Shown: piece by piece, positions 43,098 through 56,588 of the stretch
Numbering within the stretch: position 1 is the stretch's first letter
How the letters are laid out: each line of letters opens with the position of its first letter
Origin: Ceratopteris richardii
Taxonomy: Eukaryota; Streptophyta; Polypodiopsida; Polypodiales; Pteridaceae
Length of the DNA stretch: 64,000 nucleotides
Reading direction: 5' to 3'
Assembly (NCBI GenBank): GCA_020310875.1
Contig: CM035407.1
Coordinates: 93,993,233 to 94,057,232, forward strand
Notes under the pieces: model-generated
The model's database searches: none
Told to the model about the DNA's origin: nothing
Seen by the model: the letters and a program-made list of their open reading frames with translations, nothing else
Program-made: the position numbers and the translations under genes

Positions 43098-46000
43098 ATG
43101 GCGGGTCAGGTAGACTTGGAAACTTTACTCTCTAGATTAAATATAAAGTTTCCTTCTTTCAAAGGCTTAGCTCAAGAGGATCCGGATGAACACATTAGAA
43201 GGTTTTTGGCACTATGTAAGACTAGAGGCCTAATGGGTAGGGAGGATGCCTTTTTGATTCTCTTCCCTACCACATTAGAGGGATTAGTTGATAAGTGGTT
43301 CAGCCAATTTGTTGAAAACCATTTTACCACTTGGGATGTGATGAAAGATGCATTTAAAAATCAGTTCCAGCATGGCAACACTGCGTAGATTATCATAGAA
43401 GAACTAGAAAATTTGAGATTGGGTCCAGGAGAAAAGTTCCAAAGTTTGTGACTAGGGCCAAAGCACTAATGGCTAAATTGCCAGATCCACCACACGATTT
43501 TTTTGTTAAGAAATGGTTAGCTAAGCCCCTACCAGTGGCCACCCAATGCAAAATAAAGGAATTAGTGTTACCGACAGCCTCCATAGAGGAGTTCATCAAC
43601 ACAGCCACATGCTTGGAGCAGATAAGGCACCAGTATGGAGCAACCTCTTCCCAACCAACATATGGTACAGAAATGGAGGATCCAGTGATCCAGCTAAGGC
43701 AGGAGCTGGAGGGCTTAAAAAGAAATAAGCCCTAAAAAGAGAAGGAGAATGTTGTTGCTCAGTTGAGAAGGGAGATTGAAGCACTAAAGCTCCAAAAGGA
43801 GGAGGAGGCCCAAGCAGAGGAATTGGCTCAGCTGCGACAGTAGCTGCAGGAACTCAAAGGGAGTGGCATCAAGAGTGGACTTTGGTGTTCCATGTGCAGC
43901 AAGCAAGGTCACATAGTAAGTGAATGTCCTCTGTTAAGTGTGACTTGTCAATTATGCAGGAAAGTTGGCCATGAGGCCCATGAATGCCAATCAAGGGGAA
44001 TCCCTGCAATGACATACTGGACACAAGGAGGACCCCCAACACCAGCAAATGTGATGGCTGCTACACCAAATCAAGGTAACAACTATAATCCTAGACAGAG
44101 GAATAACTTTGGAAATGTGCCTAAGAGGCCAATCATCTGTTTCAGATGTGGAGAATGCGGGCACTATCAAAGTAGGTGCACCCTACCAGAAAATGCCCCT
44201 CCTTACATGAACTGCCCTGAGGCAAGAGACCATTATACAAATTGTTGTCCTAAGAATCAAGCCTCTTCATCCGGGCCTCATATTCAAATGATTTTTGTGC
44301 ACAAAGAAGAAGTATGTGATCTAGTCAATGAGCCATCACCATCTACCAGGGTGGTGCAATTAGAAGAAATAGAATCTTTGACTGTGCAGACAAGAAGCAA
44401 GGGGAAAGCTCAAGGAGACATAGGACAAGGATAAAAGATTAAGGAATGGAATCAAAATAGAGAACCATTTGAAGATAAAGTCACCACAAGTGCAGATACA
44501 AGTCAAAACGGAGATCTCATATGCACCAGTGATGCCATTGGGCATGCCTTCAACAGGGCTCATGAGGAGTTTGATAAGTCAACTGGAGCCCATGCTCTCA
44601 AGGAATCAGAGGCTTCAAAACTACTCAAGCCCATGAAAAAGGAGGTTAGTATTTTTTATTTACTAAAGATGGATGGGAAATTCAGGTCAGAGTTATTGCA
44701 GATAATTGATGAAGCTTCCACTACAAGTTTGGTGGCAAAGACTGTTGTTTTACATAAAGGAAAAATTGTAGGGGAAGCACCCCTTATAGATTATAAAAGT
44801 CCTCGGCTGACAGTATGTATCAAAGGTCATGAATTTCAAGGAGTTATTGTGGATGGTGGTTTTGGCATTAACTTGATGCCTAAACATACAATGGAAAAGA
44901 TTGGACTCCACCCTTCAAGGCCTACAAATTTCACTGTTACTTTGGCAGATCATAGCAAAGTAAGGCCCTTGGGAGTGATCCCAAAAGTTCCACTTGAAGT
45001 ACAAGGTAATCTATTCATTCTGGATTTTGTGGTTTTAAGATTGCCCCAGGTTGAAGGAGGATTTCCCCTCTTAATTGAACGACCATGGCTGAGGCATGCA
45101 AGTGTCATTCATGATTGGGGCAAGGAAACTATGTGGGTACAAAAGAAAGGGCAAGAGCTGACACAGATTCATTTAGAAGAGGGCCCAGATAATCAAGGAA
45201 ACACTAGCATGATGCAAACAGTTGGCATATGCATGGAACCAGAATCGGAGGATCAACCCCAAATAGATTTCGAGGAAGAAGAGGATATTCTAAATTGGCT
45301 CCAAACAGACAACTCTTCCTCTTGTTTTGGAATTTTTCTTAATAATTCTTACACGACTGAAGGTTATGATGAAGATAAGGAGAAAGTCCAGGTTGATGGA
45401 TTGGGAGAGCCCATCACAGACCACAGAAGGGGCAGGAAGACACCCCTCAAATACAACTTGGAGGAGGATATGACAACTAGAGATAAATAGGTTACTACAG
45501 CTAAAGGCAAGGTAAAAGATTCTAGTGAAGAGTGTTCTTTCCCGATTCAAGAAATCCCTGTAGGATGGATGCAAGACAAGGAGGAACACATTGAAATCCA
45601 AAATACACCTGCTTATGAAGCAATGCACAAAAAGCTAGTAGAAGAAGACAAGGAAGAAGATGAGCACGAAGATAATATGGTACAGAGAAATCCTGTCAAA
45701 GAAATACAATTAGGCACTCAAGACAATAATCGGCCAGTTTTGGTGGCCACTTGGTTGTGGAGCCAGCCAGGGCTCCTTGAAAAGGTAAAATCATTCTTGA
45801 CCCATTATACAGATGTTTTTGCCTGGCATTAAAAAGACTTAGAAGGAGTGCCTGCAACTTATGGAGAGCACAAAATCCCTCTGGTTGATGGAGCCAAACC
45901 CATAAGAGGGAAGAGTTATAGACTTAATCCAAAATATGCCGAAGCTGTCTATGTGGAAATACAGAAGATGGAGGATGCAGGAATCATCATTCCTGTGGAA

Positions 46001-48509
46001 CACTCAGAGTGGCTCTCACCTATGGTTGTAGTACCAAAGAAGAATACTAATAAAATCAAAATTTGTGTTGACTTTAGAGCACTCAACAAGGTGACCATTC
46101 CAGATGGTTTCCCAATGCCTTTTGCAGAGCAGGTCATTGAAGAAGTGGTTGGGCATGCATTATATAGCTTTATGGATGGATTTAGTGGATATAATCAAAT
46201 ATCAATACACCCAGAGGATCGTGAAAAGATAGCTTTTTATCACACCTTGGGGAACATATGTGTATGTAAAAATGCCATTTGGGCTCAGAAATGCTCCAGC
46301 CACCTTTAACAGAACGGTCAATCTCATTTTTGGCTCCCTATTGCTGGAATCACTTAGAATCTTCATGGATGACTTCTCTTCGTTTTTAGGTTCTCACAAA
46401 GAAACTCCTCTAGATTGTTTGGACCATCACTTGAGGCAGTTGCAGAATTTTTTCAAGAGATGCAGGGAGACTAAGCTAAAGCTCAATCCAAACAAATGTC
46501 ATTTCCTTGTGACAGAAGGAACTCTCTTAGGACATGTGGTGTCGGCTAAAGGTATGGCCCCAGATCCTGACAAAATCATTTCTATATTAAAGTTGCCTAA
46601 ACCTAAATCTCCTAAAGAGATTCAGAGTTTCTTGGGGCATACTGGATACCATAGAAGGTTTATAAAAATGTATGCAGAGATAGTCAGACCACTGGCTAGA
46701 CTTACAGGTAAGGAAGTACCTTTTAAATGGGAAGAAGAGGAGGAAAAAGCATATCAAACATTACGGTCAAGGTTAGTGTCTGCTCTTATTTTGATCACAC
46801 CTGAGTGGTCAAAAATCTTTCATATACATGTAGATGCCAGTGCCTATGCAGTGTGGGCAGTTTTGACCCAACCCAGTGAAGAATTTAAAGTGGACAGACC
46901 AATTCAATATGCCAATAGAATCTTGACCAAGGCTGAAAGGAATTACATTACTACAGAAAGGGAAGCCCTAGCAATGGTTTTTTCTGTCCAAAAATTCCGT
47001 CATTACTTACTGGGAGTAAAATTTATTATCATAACAGATCACCAACCACTAAAATACTTGCTCAACAAACCACAAGCCACTTGTAGAATATGGAGGTGGT
47101 TATTGTTGTTCCAAGAGTTTGATTTTTTTGTAGTCCACAGACCATGTAAAGATAATGTTATGGCGGATCACCTATCCAGAATCAATATGATGAATCAAGC
47201 TAGTGGAATCAATGATGATTTTCCAAATGCTCATCTGTTTGTTGTACAAGCTCAAGGTTGGTATTATGATATCAAGAATTTCATTAAAACTGGGTTGTAT
47301 CCAGAAAAGGCTAGTGTTGTGCAAAGGAAGAGACTGCTAATCAAGAGTAGACCATATACCTTCATTGAAGATAAATTATATAGACAGGGCAAGGATGATA
47401 GAGGAAGTGTTTGGAAGAAGAAGAAGTGGGGAAGTCCTTCACTCTGCACATGAAGGGACAGGTGGTGGGCACCTTCCAAGGCATATTATGAGTCAGAGGA
47501 TACTCGATGCTAGTCTATGGTGGCCTACACTATTTAAGGATGCAGATGAATGGGGAAAGGCATGTGACGTTTGCCAGAGGTGTGGACCTAAGCCAACAAA
47601 GCAGAGGCATAACCCCTTGATTGTTTCCACTTCCTGGCAACCATTTGAGAAGTGGGGGCTAGATTTTGTAGGGCCCATCTACCCTCCCACAATTCCGAAA
47701 AGAGAGAAATATCTCTTGATAGCTACAGATTATGCGACAAAGTGGACTGAAGCTATTGCCTCCCCCGACTGCACTGCCCAAATTGTTGCTGATTTCATTT
47801 ATAGTAGCATCATTTGCAGGTTTGGATGTCCACTTGAAATTTGTACAGATCAGGGTACCCATTTTGTCAATAAGATCCTACAGGAAATTTTCAACAGGTA
47901 TAGAATTCTACATAGGACTTCCTGTGCTTACTATCCAAGAGCCAATGGGCAGGCCAAATCTACAAATAAGGTTTTAATCTCAATGTTAAGAAAGGAGTGT
48001 ATGTTACAGCCCACTTCCTGGGGCATTGCTTATCAAGGTACCCTATGGGCATACAGGTTAGCCTACAAAGAGGCCACGGAATATTCTCCATTCCAACTGG
48101 TTTATGGCATATTGCCCATTGAGCCCTTTGAATTTTTACATGGATCACCTAAGATAGCATTCATGCAGGGCAAGAAAGATTGTGATGTCTCTCAGAGGCT
48201 CGGAGCACTACATAAAGTGGAGGAGATTCGTCTACTAGCAACAAAACAATTGATAGAGACTCAGATGAAGAGGAAGGAGGCACATGATCGACATCTGTGG
48301 AACAACAACATAGAACTAGGCAGGTTAGTTCTTCTCCATAGACCTCATCTTCATACACAACTGAGAAGAAAATGGCTTCCACATTGGGAGGACCTTATAG
48401 AGTCAAAACAATGCTAAATTGGGGTGTTGTGGAGTTAGAGACGCTGAACGGAGAGGCCTTACCACTGGTCAACATATCAAGGCTCAAGCCCTATCATCAA
48501 CACACTTGA
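43098..48509 (+). pseudogene. Gag-pol of element C3, broken by few stops and frameshifts
   Basis: Gag starts with the ATG at 43098. Knuckles of the CX2CX4HX4C type lie near 43887, 43947 and 44140, followed by retropepsin near 44850 (VDGGFGINLM), RT 45900-46560 with FMDDF near 46362, RNase H 46810-47180, H2C2 47450-47585 and integrase core 47655-47960. Breaks include TAG at 43386, a shift near 43440, stops near 43735, 43842 and 44432, TAG at 45488, TAA near 45830, and shifts near 46240 and 47400. The integrase motif reads GQAKST where the family has GQAEST, so the third catalytic acid is replaced by Lys. The element could therefore not integrate with its own enzyme even if the frames were open. 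Confidence 0.88.
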
Positions 48510-49718
48510 AGAAGTATGGATCACCTGGAACTGCAAAATCTGTTCAGGTTGTACATAGCTTTCTCATCTCATTTTGCTCAGTTTTAGTAGTTTTCATTGT
48601 TGTTCCTTGTGTTTTTAGCAAACCTAGAAGGCATTTCATAACCTCTGCAAAAATAAAAATTTTGGGTAATTTTGGAAATTTTCTAGCATTTTTTATCCCT
48701 TTCCAATGTCATTTTCTTGCCAAAGAGGAGGAATAAAAGGAGGCTCTCTATGTTTTGATGAAGGAAATTGGGCCTAGCCCTGTAAAAAATTTCATGAGAA
48801 TTTTTTCAGAATTTTTCAGCAATTTTTTGGCATTTTTTTGGATTTTTCCTTCAATTTTCTCTATTTTTGGGTTATTTTCCAAAACCAAAAAAAAAGGCCC
48901 CCCAAGATTTTTAGGTCCCAAAAAAAAAAAAAAAAAAAAAACTCCCCCCCAACCCCCACCGACCACCGCCGACCAAAAACCCCCCCAATTTTTTGTTTTT
49001 TTTAATTTTATTTTATTATTTTATTTCTTTTTCTTTTTAGTTTTATTTTTTATTTGTATAGGCGTGCCAAAATATATATATTTTTTTTTTAATTTTTTTT
49101 TTTATTGGCTCAAAGCTTTTGGCTCTGGAACATGCCTCGATTGGCCGTTTTTTACAAAAATGGAGTCATTTTCATGTTTTTTGGCACCTCTAAGCTCAGT
49201 TTTTGGCTTTATCTTTCCAAATTCCAACTTTTCCTCTGACTTTTGGTCAACACTCACTTGTTTTGAGCACATTAATCACATGTTTTTATTTCCCCACATT
49301 GTCCACATGGTCTATTCTCACCTTGTCTTACCTTATGTTTCATAATCTCCCACATACACCCTCTGTAGCTCTACTGTTTGACCATTTTAACCCTCTCTAG
49401 ACCCTATCATCCTACCCCACGCCCTACCTTTACCAATCTGCCCAGCCACTTCCTTAACCCTCCCTATCCCTTCAATCCCCGCCCCTCAGCCCTCCCATCC
49501 ACCCCTTTCTACCCTCCCATTGCAACCCTTTGCTTTTCCATGGCAAAATTCCAATTTTTGGTTCTTCTCTGGTGCTTGTTCTATTCTGCTTTTGGTGGAA
49601 TTGGTTGCTGCTCAGATGTCCTCTTCCAGTTTTGCAGCTCTCTTATCATGGTGTCCTATATGCTCAGAGTTTTGGTTGTAGCTCTCCGGGACGGAGAGCA
49701 CATTAGGTGGTGGGCAAC
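48510..49718 (+). other. 3' UTR of element C3
   Basis: This 1.2-kb non-coding stretch has T-rich runs, an A20 run beside C-rich sequence (48918-48975), a pyrimidine-rich part (49380-49540), and at the end a purine-rich AGGTGGTGGGCAAC before the LTR, which is the likely polypurine tract. The frames predicted here are low-complexity. The C2 copy (50213-51600) shares the middle and the end. Confidence 0.65.
49681..49699 (+). other. Short perfect hairpin next to the polypurine tract of C3
   Basis: GCTCTCCGGGACGGAGAGC can form an 8-bp stem with a 3-base loop, 20 bp before the 3' LTR. C2 has a related, partly mismatched version at 51536-51554. A role in RNA is possible but not shown. Confidence 0.5.
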
Positions 49719-50212
49719 TGTTGAGCCCATAAAAGTCATGTTGGTCAAAGTCAACTATAGTCAAAGTCAAAAGGTCAAAGTCAACAAGGTCAAGGTCAAA
49801 GTCAACAAGGTCAAGGTCAAAGTCAATAGGTGCAAAGTCAAAGTGCTAAAGTGCAAGTGTCAAAGTGCACAGGTAGTGCACAATTAATTGTCCACAAAGG
49901 GTAAATTGGAGAAAGTGGGTTGCAGGTTGGAGAGGCATTTTCTCTAATTTCCCTAAGGTTCAAAGTGTGTTTTAAAGTGTTTTGAAAGGTTCAGCTGAAC
50001 CCCCTCTTATGTGCAAAAGTGAAGACTTAAAAGGAAAGGTAAAGGTATGTGAAGTAGCAGCGTACGCACAGGGGAAAGTATGGCCCCCCAATTAAAATTT
50101 TTGGTTTTAGTCTAAAGTCACTACAGGACAAAACAGTGAGTCGTTGGCTGCCACTTGTGAAGACAATCTTGGGACATCAAAGTGAGCACCAAGATACTAT
50201 TGCAGTTAGGAG
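49719..50212 (+). repeat. Truncated 3' LTR of element C3
   Basis: It starts TGTTGAGCCC and follows the 41836 copy with few differences, including one extra 24-bp GTCAA repeat and a 22-bp indel near 49905. It stops at about 50212, where the other copies continue with CGTACAT; the following bases belong to the C2 3' UTR. Confidence 0.85.
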
Positions 50213-50740
50213 TGAAGGGAGACAAAAATGAAATTTTCTTAATAAAATGGAGACAAAAAAAAGATATTTGTGGTTTTGAGTGGGATAAGTGGTCTAGATA
50301 TTTAAGGAATTTTTTTCAAATTTTTTCTTTCTTTTTCCTTTTTTTAAATTTTTATTTGGATATTTCTCTATTTTTGTGGTTTTTCACAAACCAAAAATAA
50401 AAAGGGACACCCTGGCCGCTAATTTTTCTTCTTATTTTTCTTTCTTTATTATTTAAAAAACAAAAAAAAGCTCTCTCTTTGATCTCTCTCTAATCTCTCT
50501 CTAATCTCTCTCTAATCTCTCTCCAATCTTTCTCTAGCCTCTTCGTCCTCTCTCTAATCTATTTCTTCCCTCTCTCTCTTTCTTTTCTCTCCCCTCCTCT
50601 CTCTCCCCCCCTCGCCCTCCTTCCCCTTTTCTTTATTTTATTTTATTTTTAATTTTTTTCATTTTTTTTATTTTTATTTAGATCTACCCAACCCCCATGG
50701 GCATCCAGCAAAATTTAAAAAAGAAACATAATAATAAATA

Positions 50741-50908
<168 letters not shown>

Positions 50909-51042
50909 TCTTGGTCCAATGCTTTTGGCTATAGATTGTGCCTCAAATTGCCATTTTTTTCAAACTTGGGGTCATTTTCACGTCTTTTGGCGCTCTGAAT
51001 TCATTTTTTGACTTAGTTTTTCCAAAATCTCAGCTTTGCTCT

Positions 51043-51154
51043 GATGTTTGGTCAAAACCCACATGTCTTGAGCACATTTGTCACATGTTTTTCATTATGA
51101 TGTTTGGTCAAAACCCAAATGTCTTGAGCACATTTGTCACATGTTTTTCATTAT
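51043..51154 (+). repeat. 56-bp tandem duplication in the C2 3' UTR
   Basis: Two nearly identical copies (51043-51098 and 51099-51154) begin GATGTTTGGTCAAAACCCA and end TTTTTCATTAT. The C3 3' UTR has a single equivalent near 49235, so the duplication is specific to C2. Confidence 0.9.
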
Positions 51155-51600
51155 GCACATGGTCCACATGGTCTATTCTCACTTTATTTTACCATATGTT
51201 TCACATCTTCCCATATGTTATAGCTTTATTGTTTTATCATTTTAACCCTCTCCAGAGTCCACAACCCTAATCTTGCCCTCCCTTGAGCCTTCTGCCCAGC
51301 CCCATCCTTACCCCTCCATACCCTATCCATCTCAACCCCCTCATCCCTCCCTTCCCTTTCCCTCCTACCCTCCATTCTCCATGATCTTCTCTTCAATGCA
51401 CAATCCCCACTTTTGGTCCTTCATTGGTGCTTGTTATTTACTGCTCCTAGTGGTCTTGGTGGCTGCTCAAGTGTCCTTTTGAAGATTTTGCAAAACAGGA
51501 TCATGGTGGATCTCTGTTGTGAGTTTTAGCTGTTAGGTCTCCGAGATGGAGAGCCCATTAGGTGGTGGACAAGTGTTTAGCCCATTAGGTGGTGGACAAG

Positions 51601-52626
51601 TGTTGAGCCCATAAAAGTAATATTGGTCATAGTCAACATAATCAAAGTCAAAGGGTCAAAGTCAAGTGATCAAAGTCAACATGTTCAAGGTCAAAGTCAA
51701 CATGGAAAAAGTCAGTGTTCAAAGTTCGGGTGTCAAGGTGCATAGGTAGTGCATAATCAATTGTTCACAAAGGTTATGTTTTGCAGAAAATTGGATGCAG
51801 GTTGTAGAGTGTTTTTCTATAATTTCTCTAAGGTTCAAAGTGTCTTTAAAGTGTTTGGAAAGTTGAAGTTAACCCTCCCTTAGGTACACATTTGAATAAT
51901 TGAAGGGCAAAATGTGAAGTCATGTGAAGATGAAGCATATGCAAAAGTGAAAGTATTTCCCCCAATTAAAATTTCTGTTTTAGTCTAAAGTCACTACAAG
52001 ACAAAACAAGGATTCGTTGGCTGCCCACATTTGGAGACAATCTTGGGACATCAAAGTGAGCACCAAGATACTCTATGAGTTAAGAGCGTACATCAACCGA
52101 TGCTCAACTCAAGGCAAGGCATTATTCTTCATTAGACTAAGCAAGGTGAGCATAGTCTACACTAGGAGAGAGAAGAGCAAGAGAGATACAATGAGTGTGC
52201 GATGCAAAGAATCAAGTGCAAAGTATGCAAGAAGTGTGACTTAGGTGTGTGTAGAGGAGTGCTAAGCAATGCAATCAAAGGTCACGAGGTCCCATTGAAG
52301 TGTGTGTGTGTCGACAGAAGGTGTCCATCTCTCCCCCTATTGGAAGCTTGAGTGCAAGGTGTGCACAAGTGCAAGCTCTTGGAGAAGGTGGAGTTCTGGT
52401 GCAGAGAAGGTCAGTGGCAGCAAGAACCTTGGGTATTTTCTAACTTTGTTGATTGTGCACTCTTTGGGATTTCGCACACAAAATATTTGGATTATGTTGT
52501 GCATCATTATTGTACTTCTCTCTTTATAATCAATCTACAGAAGTTTTTGGTATCTATATCCTTCTTCTTACCTTCCTCTTCTCCTATAAATACTCAAGTC
52601 CCTATCTGCACAAGAATCCCCCAACA
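51601..52626 (+). repeat. 3' LTR of element C2
   Basis: This 1,026-bp LTR runs from TGTTGAGCCC to CCCCCAACA with no primer site after it, so it is a 3' LTR. Its end matches the 35996-36141 remnant. It is preceded by a duplicated polypurine/LTR-start segment. The next five bases, ACACC, would be the right half of the target duplication. Confidence 0.88.
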
Positions 52627-55600
52627 ACACCCAAATCAGCCATAGGGCTTCTGAGCCACACACACTCAACAGTCTCTATGAAAGCTTCCCTATACTCAGC
52701 CTCACGATTGGAAGTGGCCAGAATAGGTTTCTTCTTTCTCAACCAAGATATACATGAGCTACCAAACATGAAGCAAAACCCACTAGTGGACACACGAGTG
52801 TCATAGCAACCAGCCCAGTCATTGTCAAAAAAAGCATGCAAATTTGGCAGTAGTGATCCACCCTTGGGATAAAACAATCCAAGTAGGTGCGTACCACTCA
52901 AGTAGCAAAATATGCACTTAACCGCCTACCAATGCTTGACACCTGGGCAATGCATAAATCTGCTCATGTGTGAGATAGCAAACAAAATATTTGGTCGAGT
53001 AATGCATAAGTAAATCAAGCATCTAACAGCCTGTTGATAGAGAACAACCTTAAATGTATCTCCAGCATCATGAAGACTCAATTGTAAACATGTCTCCATA
53101 GGAGTGGCAATAGGCTCACAGTCTTCAATGCCAAAATGTTGGAATAATGTATAAATATATTTCATTTGACACAAATCCATTCCCCCATCAACTTGCATAA
53201 ATTGAATGCCCAAATAATGATGCAAAATGCCCCAAATTATACATCTCAAATGAGGCATGCAAATCAGCATTAAAATCAGCAATATGTTTCTCATGAGGAC
53301 TAATGAGCAACATGTCATCAACATACACAACAATGATCAGAAGCACATCATTAGCACACTTAACATATAAGGTGCTCTCATTAGTTGGATTGTTCTCAAA
53401 ACCATGTGCAATCAGATAGGCATGTATCTTTTCATACCAAGCACTTGGTTCTTGCTTTAAACCATATAATGCCTTCTTTAACATGCACATCTAGTTTTCA
53501 TGCCATTTCTGCACAAAGCCATGAGGCTAAAAAACATACACTTCTTCATGCAAGTCACCATTTAGAAATGTTGTTTTAATGTCCAACAGATGTACATTCC
53601 AACCATGATGAGCTGCAACTACACAGATGTTATGAACAGTAGTCATTCGACATGTAGGTGCAAAGGTCTCATCAAAATCAATGCCTCTTTCCTGTGCATA
53701 ACCCTTTGCAACAAGCCTAGCCTTATACATGTCAATTGTTCCATCAAGATTACATTTTAGCTTGTATACCCACTTACTGCGAATGGCCTTCTTGCCAAGA
53801 GGCAAGTCACATAAAGACTAGGTAACATTCTTCATTATAACATCATATTCAAAATGCATAGCAACCATCCAATTTTCAGAATTTTGTGCTTCATCAAACA
53901 AAATAGGCTCATGCTCATCATAGAGACTAGAGGAAGCCATAACATAGCAATATGATGCAAAAGAGGCACTATGAAAGCCTGAATGAGTACGATATGATAG
54001 AGATGCATCTAATTTTATATCACACAGAGTCTGCACCAACCGTTTTGGCATAGTTTTTGCCTCCTCAATATCAGCACTCTCATCAAGTGCATCACGTAAA
54101 TTACATCAGAAATGGTATGATCTGCATCATCACATCAAACCTACAAAGGCTAAGAAGTTGCCTCATTAGGACCAACACTAGACTGTCCACCTGTAAAAAG
54201 AGGCAGCAAAGTATCATACATGTCTTTGGAGCTAAGAGATGTCTCTTTAGTACATTAAAGTAACGGTTGAATAGCATCTTTCACAAAAACAACATCATCG
54301 CTAACCAAAATGCATTTAATCTATGGATGATATAAATTATAGCCTTTGCTTTCAGAATTGTATCCAACAAAAATACATTTTACTACTTTATCATCGAATT
54401 TCGTGGGAAGTTGTTCAGGCATTAATGCATATGCAAAACAACCAAAAACATGCAGGTGAGCAACAGATGGCTTATGACCATGCCAAGCCTCATATGGAGT
54501 GATAGAACGCAATGCTTTAGTGGGACACCTGTTAAGTACATATGTTGCACACATGATAGCCTCAAGCAAGAAACTATGTGGTAAAGCTTGACTCTTGACC
54601 ATACACCTCGCCATCTCCATGAGTTACATGTTCTTCCATTCAGCAACTCCATTCTATTGAGGTGTGTACAACACTGTACACTAATCTTTTATCCCACATT
54701 CAACCAGAAATGCATTAAAGTCAGAAGACATATATTCCCCCCCCTCGATCAAAACGGAGGGTACTCATTTTACATGCTGAAATATTTTCAGCCAAAATCA
54801 AAAATTATTTGAAGCACATAAACACTTCAAACTTTGCCTTAAATGGATATACCCATACATGCCTGGAAAAAGCATCGGTGAAAGTCACAAAGTAAAGATA
54901 GTTCCCAAAAGAGGGTGTTTGCATAGGACCATAGACATCACTGTGAAAAACCTACAATTTTTTAGTAGCTCGAACTAAACCATCTTTTGGAAAGGAGGAG
55001 TGCTTCATTTTTCCCAAATACAGCCTTCACAGACATGTTTGCTAGGTGCCTCAAGTTTGGGCCAAGAGGACACCATTTTAGATTTCTGCAGGCATAGCAA
55101 ACTAGCAAAATTCAGATGACCAAAGCATGCATGCCAAAGCTTTGCATCTGACATAGCCTAAGAATCATGTACTGCACATGTTGAATCATTTACAGATTTT
55201 TGATAGTCTATGAGCTTATACAGACCACAACATAAAATTCCAGAAGCAATAATCACGTCCCCATTTGATAGATCATGAATTGTACACCTATCATCAATGA
55301 ATTTCACAACCAAGCCAATCTTGGCTAAAGCCAAAACTGATAACATATTCTTATTGATCCCTAGCAAAAATAAAGCATTTGACAAAGTGAAAGAACTACC
55401 ATCAACAGTAATCAGAATGATCTTACCAACTCCCATGAAAAGATAAGAGGAGTTGTTTGTGCATGCCCAAGCTCGAGTGAAGTGAAGAAATTGCGCTGCG
55501 AGGTAATATTTTTGGTTACCCCACTATCAAAATACCAAAAATCTGAGTCTACTACAGACATAGACTACTCATGAGAAGATGGGTCAAAAGTGCAAACAAT

Positions 55601-56588
55601 AGTAAATAGCTCATTCTTCATTCTGCATAAGATTAACAGACTCTGTTTTCAGTGTAGAGGCCTCTACAACAACCATTCCAACCTCTTTCTTCTTTGCCTC
55701 TTTAGCAACCAGTTTTGGACAGCTCTTAATGACATGATCATTTGCTTTATAATATTTGCAAAACAATTTTTGCTTTTCTTATTTCTTCTCATCTTTTTCT
55801 TCCTTCTTTAAATGTGCAACATTTGTAGATTTCTGCTTACTAGTAAATAAACTCCATTTACCTTTGTCCTTCTGACTAGCCAAGAAAGCTTGATCTGCAA
55901 CACGCATAATAGAGTTGTTCTTCCTAGACTGATCTTCCTACAGCAAAATAGAAACTAACTCTTCAAATGTTAAGGCATTTGGATTGCCTTTCATCATCAA
56001 ATGGAGAGTAGAAACAAAACTCTGATATGAGTTGGAAGACCATTGAGAAGAGTCTGCACAAGTGAACTGTCAAGAAGGACTTCATCAGCAGAAATCAATT
56101 GTTCCTTCAAATCCTTGATCTTTGTCAAAAAATTGTCCATAGAATCACCTTCATTCATATGCTCGCTCCCCAATTGTTGTCAGAGATAAGCAACACAAGC
56201 CTCATTCCTAGCCTGGTACAATGTGGTAAGCGTATCCCAATCATCCTTAGTTGTTCTGCAAGAGCGCATGTGAGGAATAATGGCATGTTTGATAGACACA
56301 GCTATCAATGCATGTGCATGAGCATCTCTGCCATCCCAATGAATTTGCTTTGTAGTAGGCAGAACAAGAACTATAGCACAAATAGGAATCTATAGAATGT
56401 CACCATGTTTGATGTTGAGTAACTATATTTGCAGGTGTAATAGGAAATCTTTCAACACTTTGCATAATATTCCACAGTCCTTTTGTGACCAATACATGAC
56501 ATATCATATAAGCCCATAATGGGTAATTCGTACCATCCAACTTATCCTCAACAGCCAACATACAGAATACATCACTGCTTTCAGCCAT
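52627..56588 (-). pseudogene. Broken copia gag-pol of element D
   Basis: From the ATG at 56588: gag with DGTNYPLW near its start; a knuckle near 55735 that has lost its second Cys (CKYYKANDHVIKSC); GAG-pre-integrase near 55130 (LWHACFGHLN); integrase end 54620-54320 (VLNRCPTKAL); RT 53805-52950 with FLNGDLHEEVY and YVDDML near 53311-53328; RNase H from about 52850 (FFDNDWAGCYDTR) cut at 52630. Many stops and frameshifts interrupt it. It is old and non-functional. Confidence 0.87.

Larger units (their letters stand above)
41836..50212 (+). mobile_element. Element C3: Ty3/gypsy element inserted in C2
   Basis: C3 has a complete 5' LTR (41836-42831), primer site, gag-pol pseudogene, 1.2-kb 3' UTR and a 3' LTR cut after about 494 bp. 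The 5' and 3' LTRs are nearly identical where both exist apart from small indels, so this is the youngest of the C elements. It belongs to a subfamily distinct from C1/C2: the last 140 bp of its LTR differ strongly. The flanking five bases on the left are ATTTT; the matching duplication on the right is lost with the LTR end. Confidence 0.85.

Noticed and set aside
44840..44890. DGG instead of DSG in the protease of the C elements as a defect
   Set aside because: All three C copies share it and D-G-G/S variants are usual in plant gypsy proteases, so it is a family feature.
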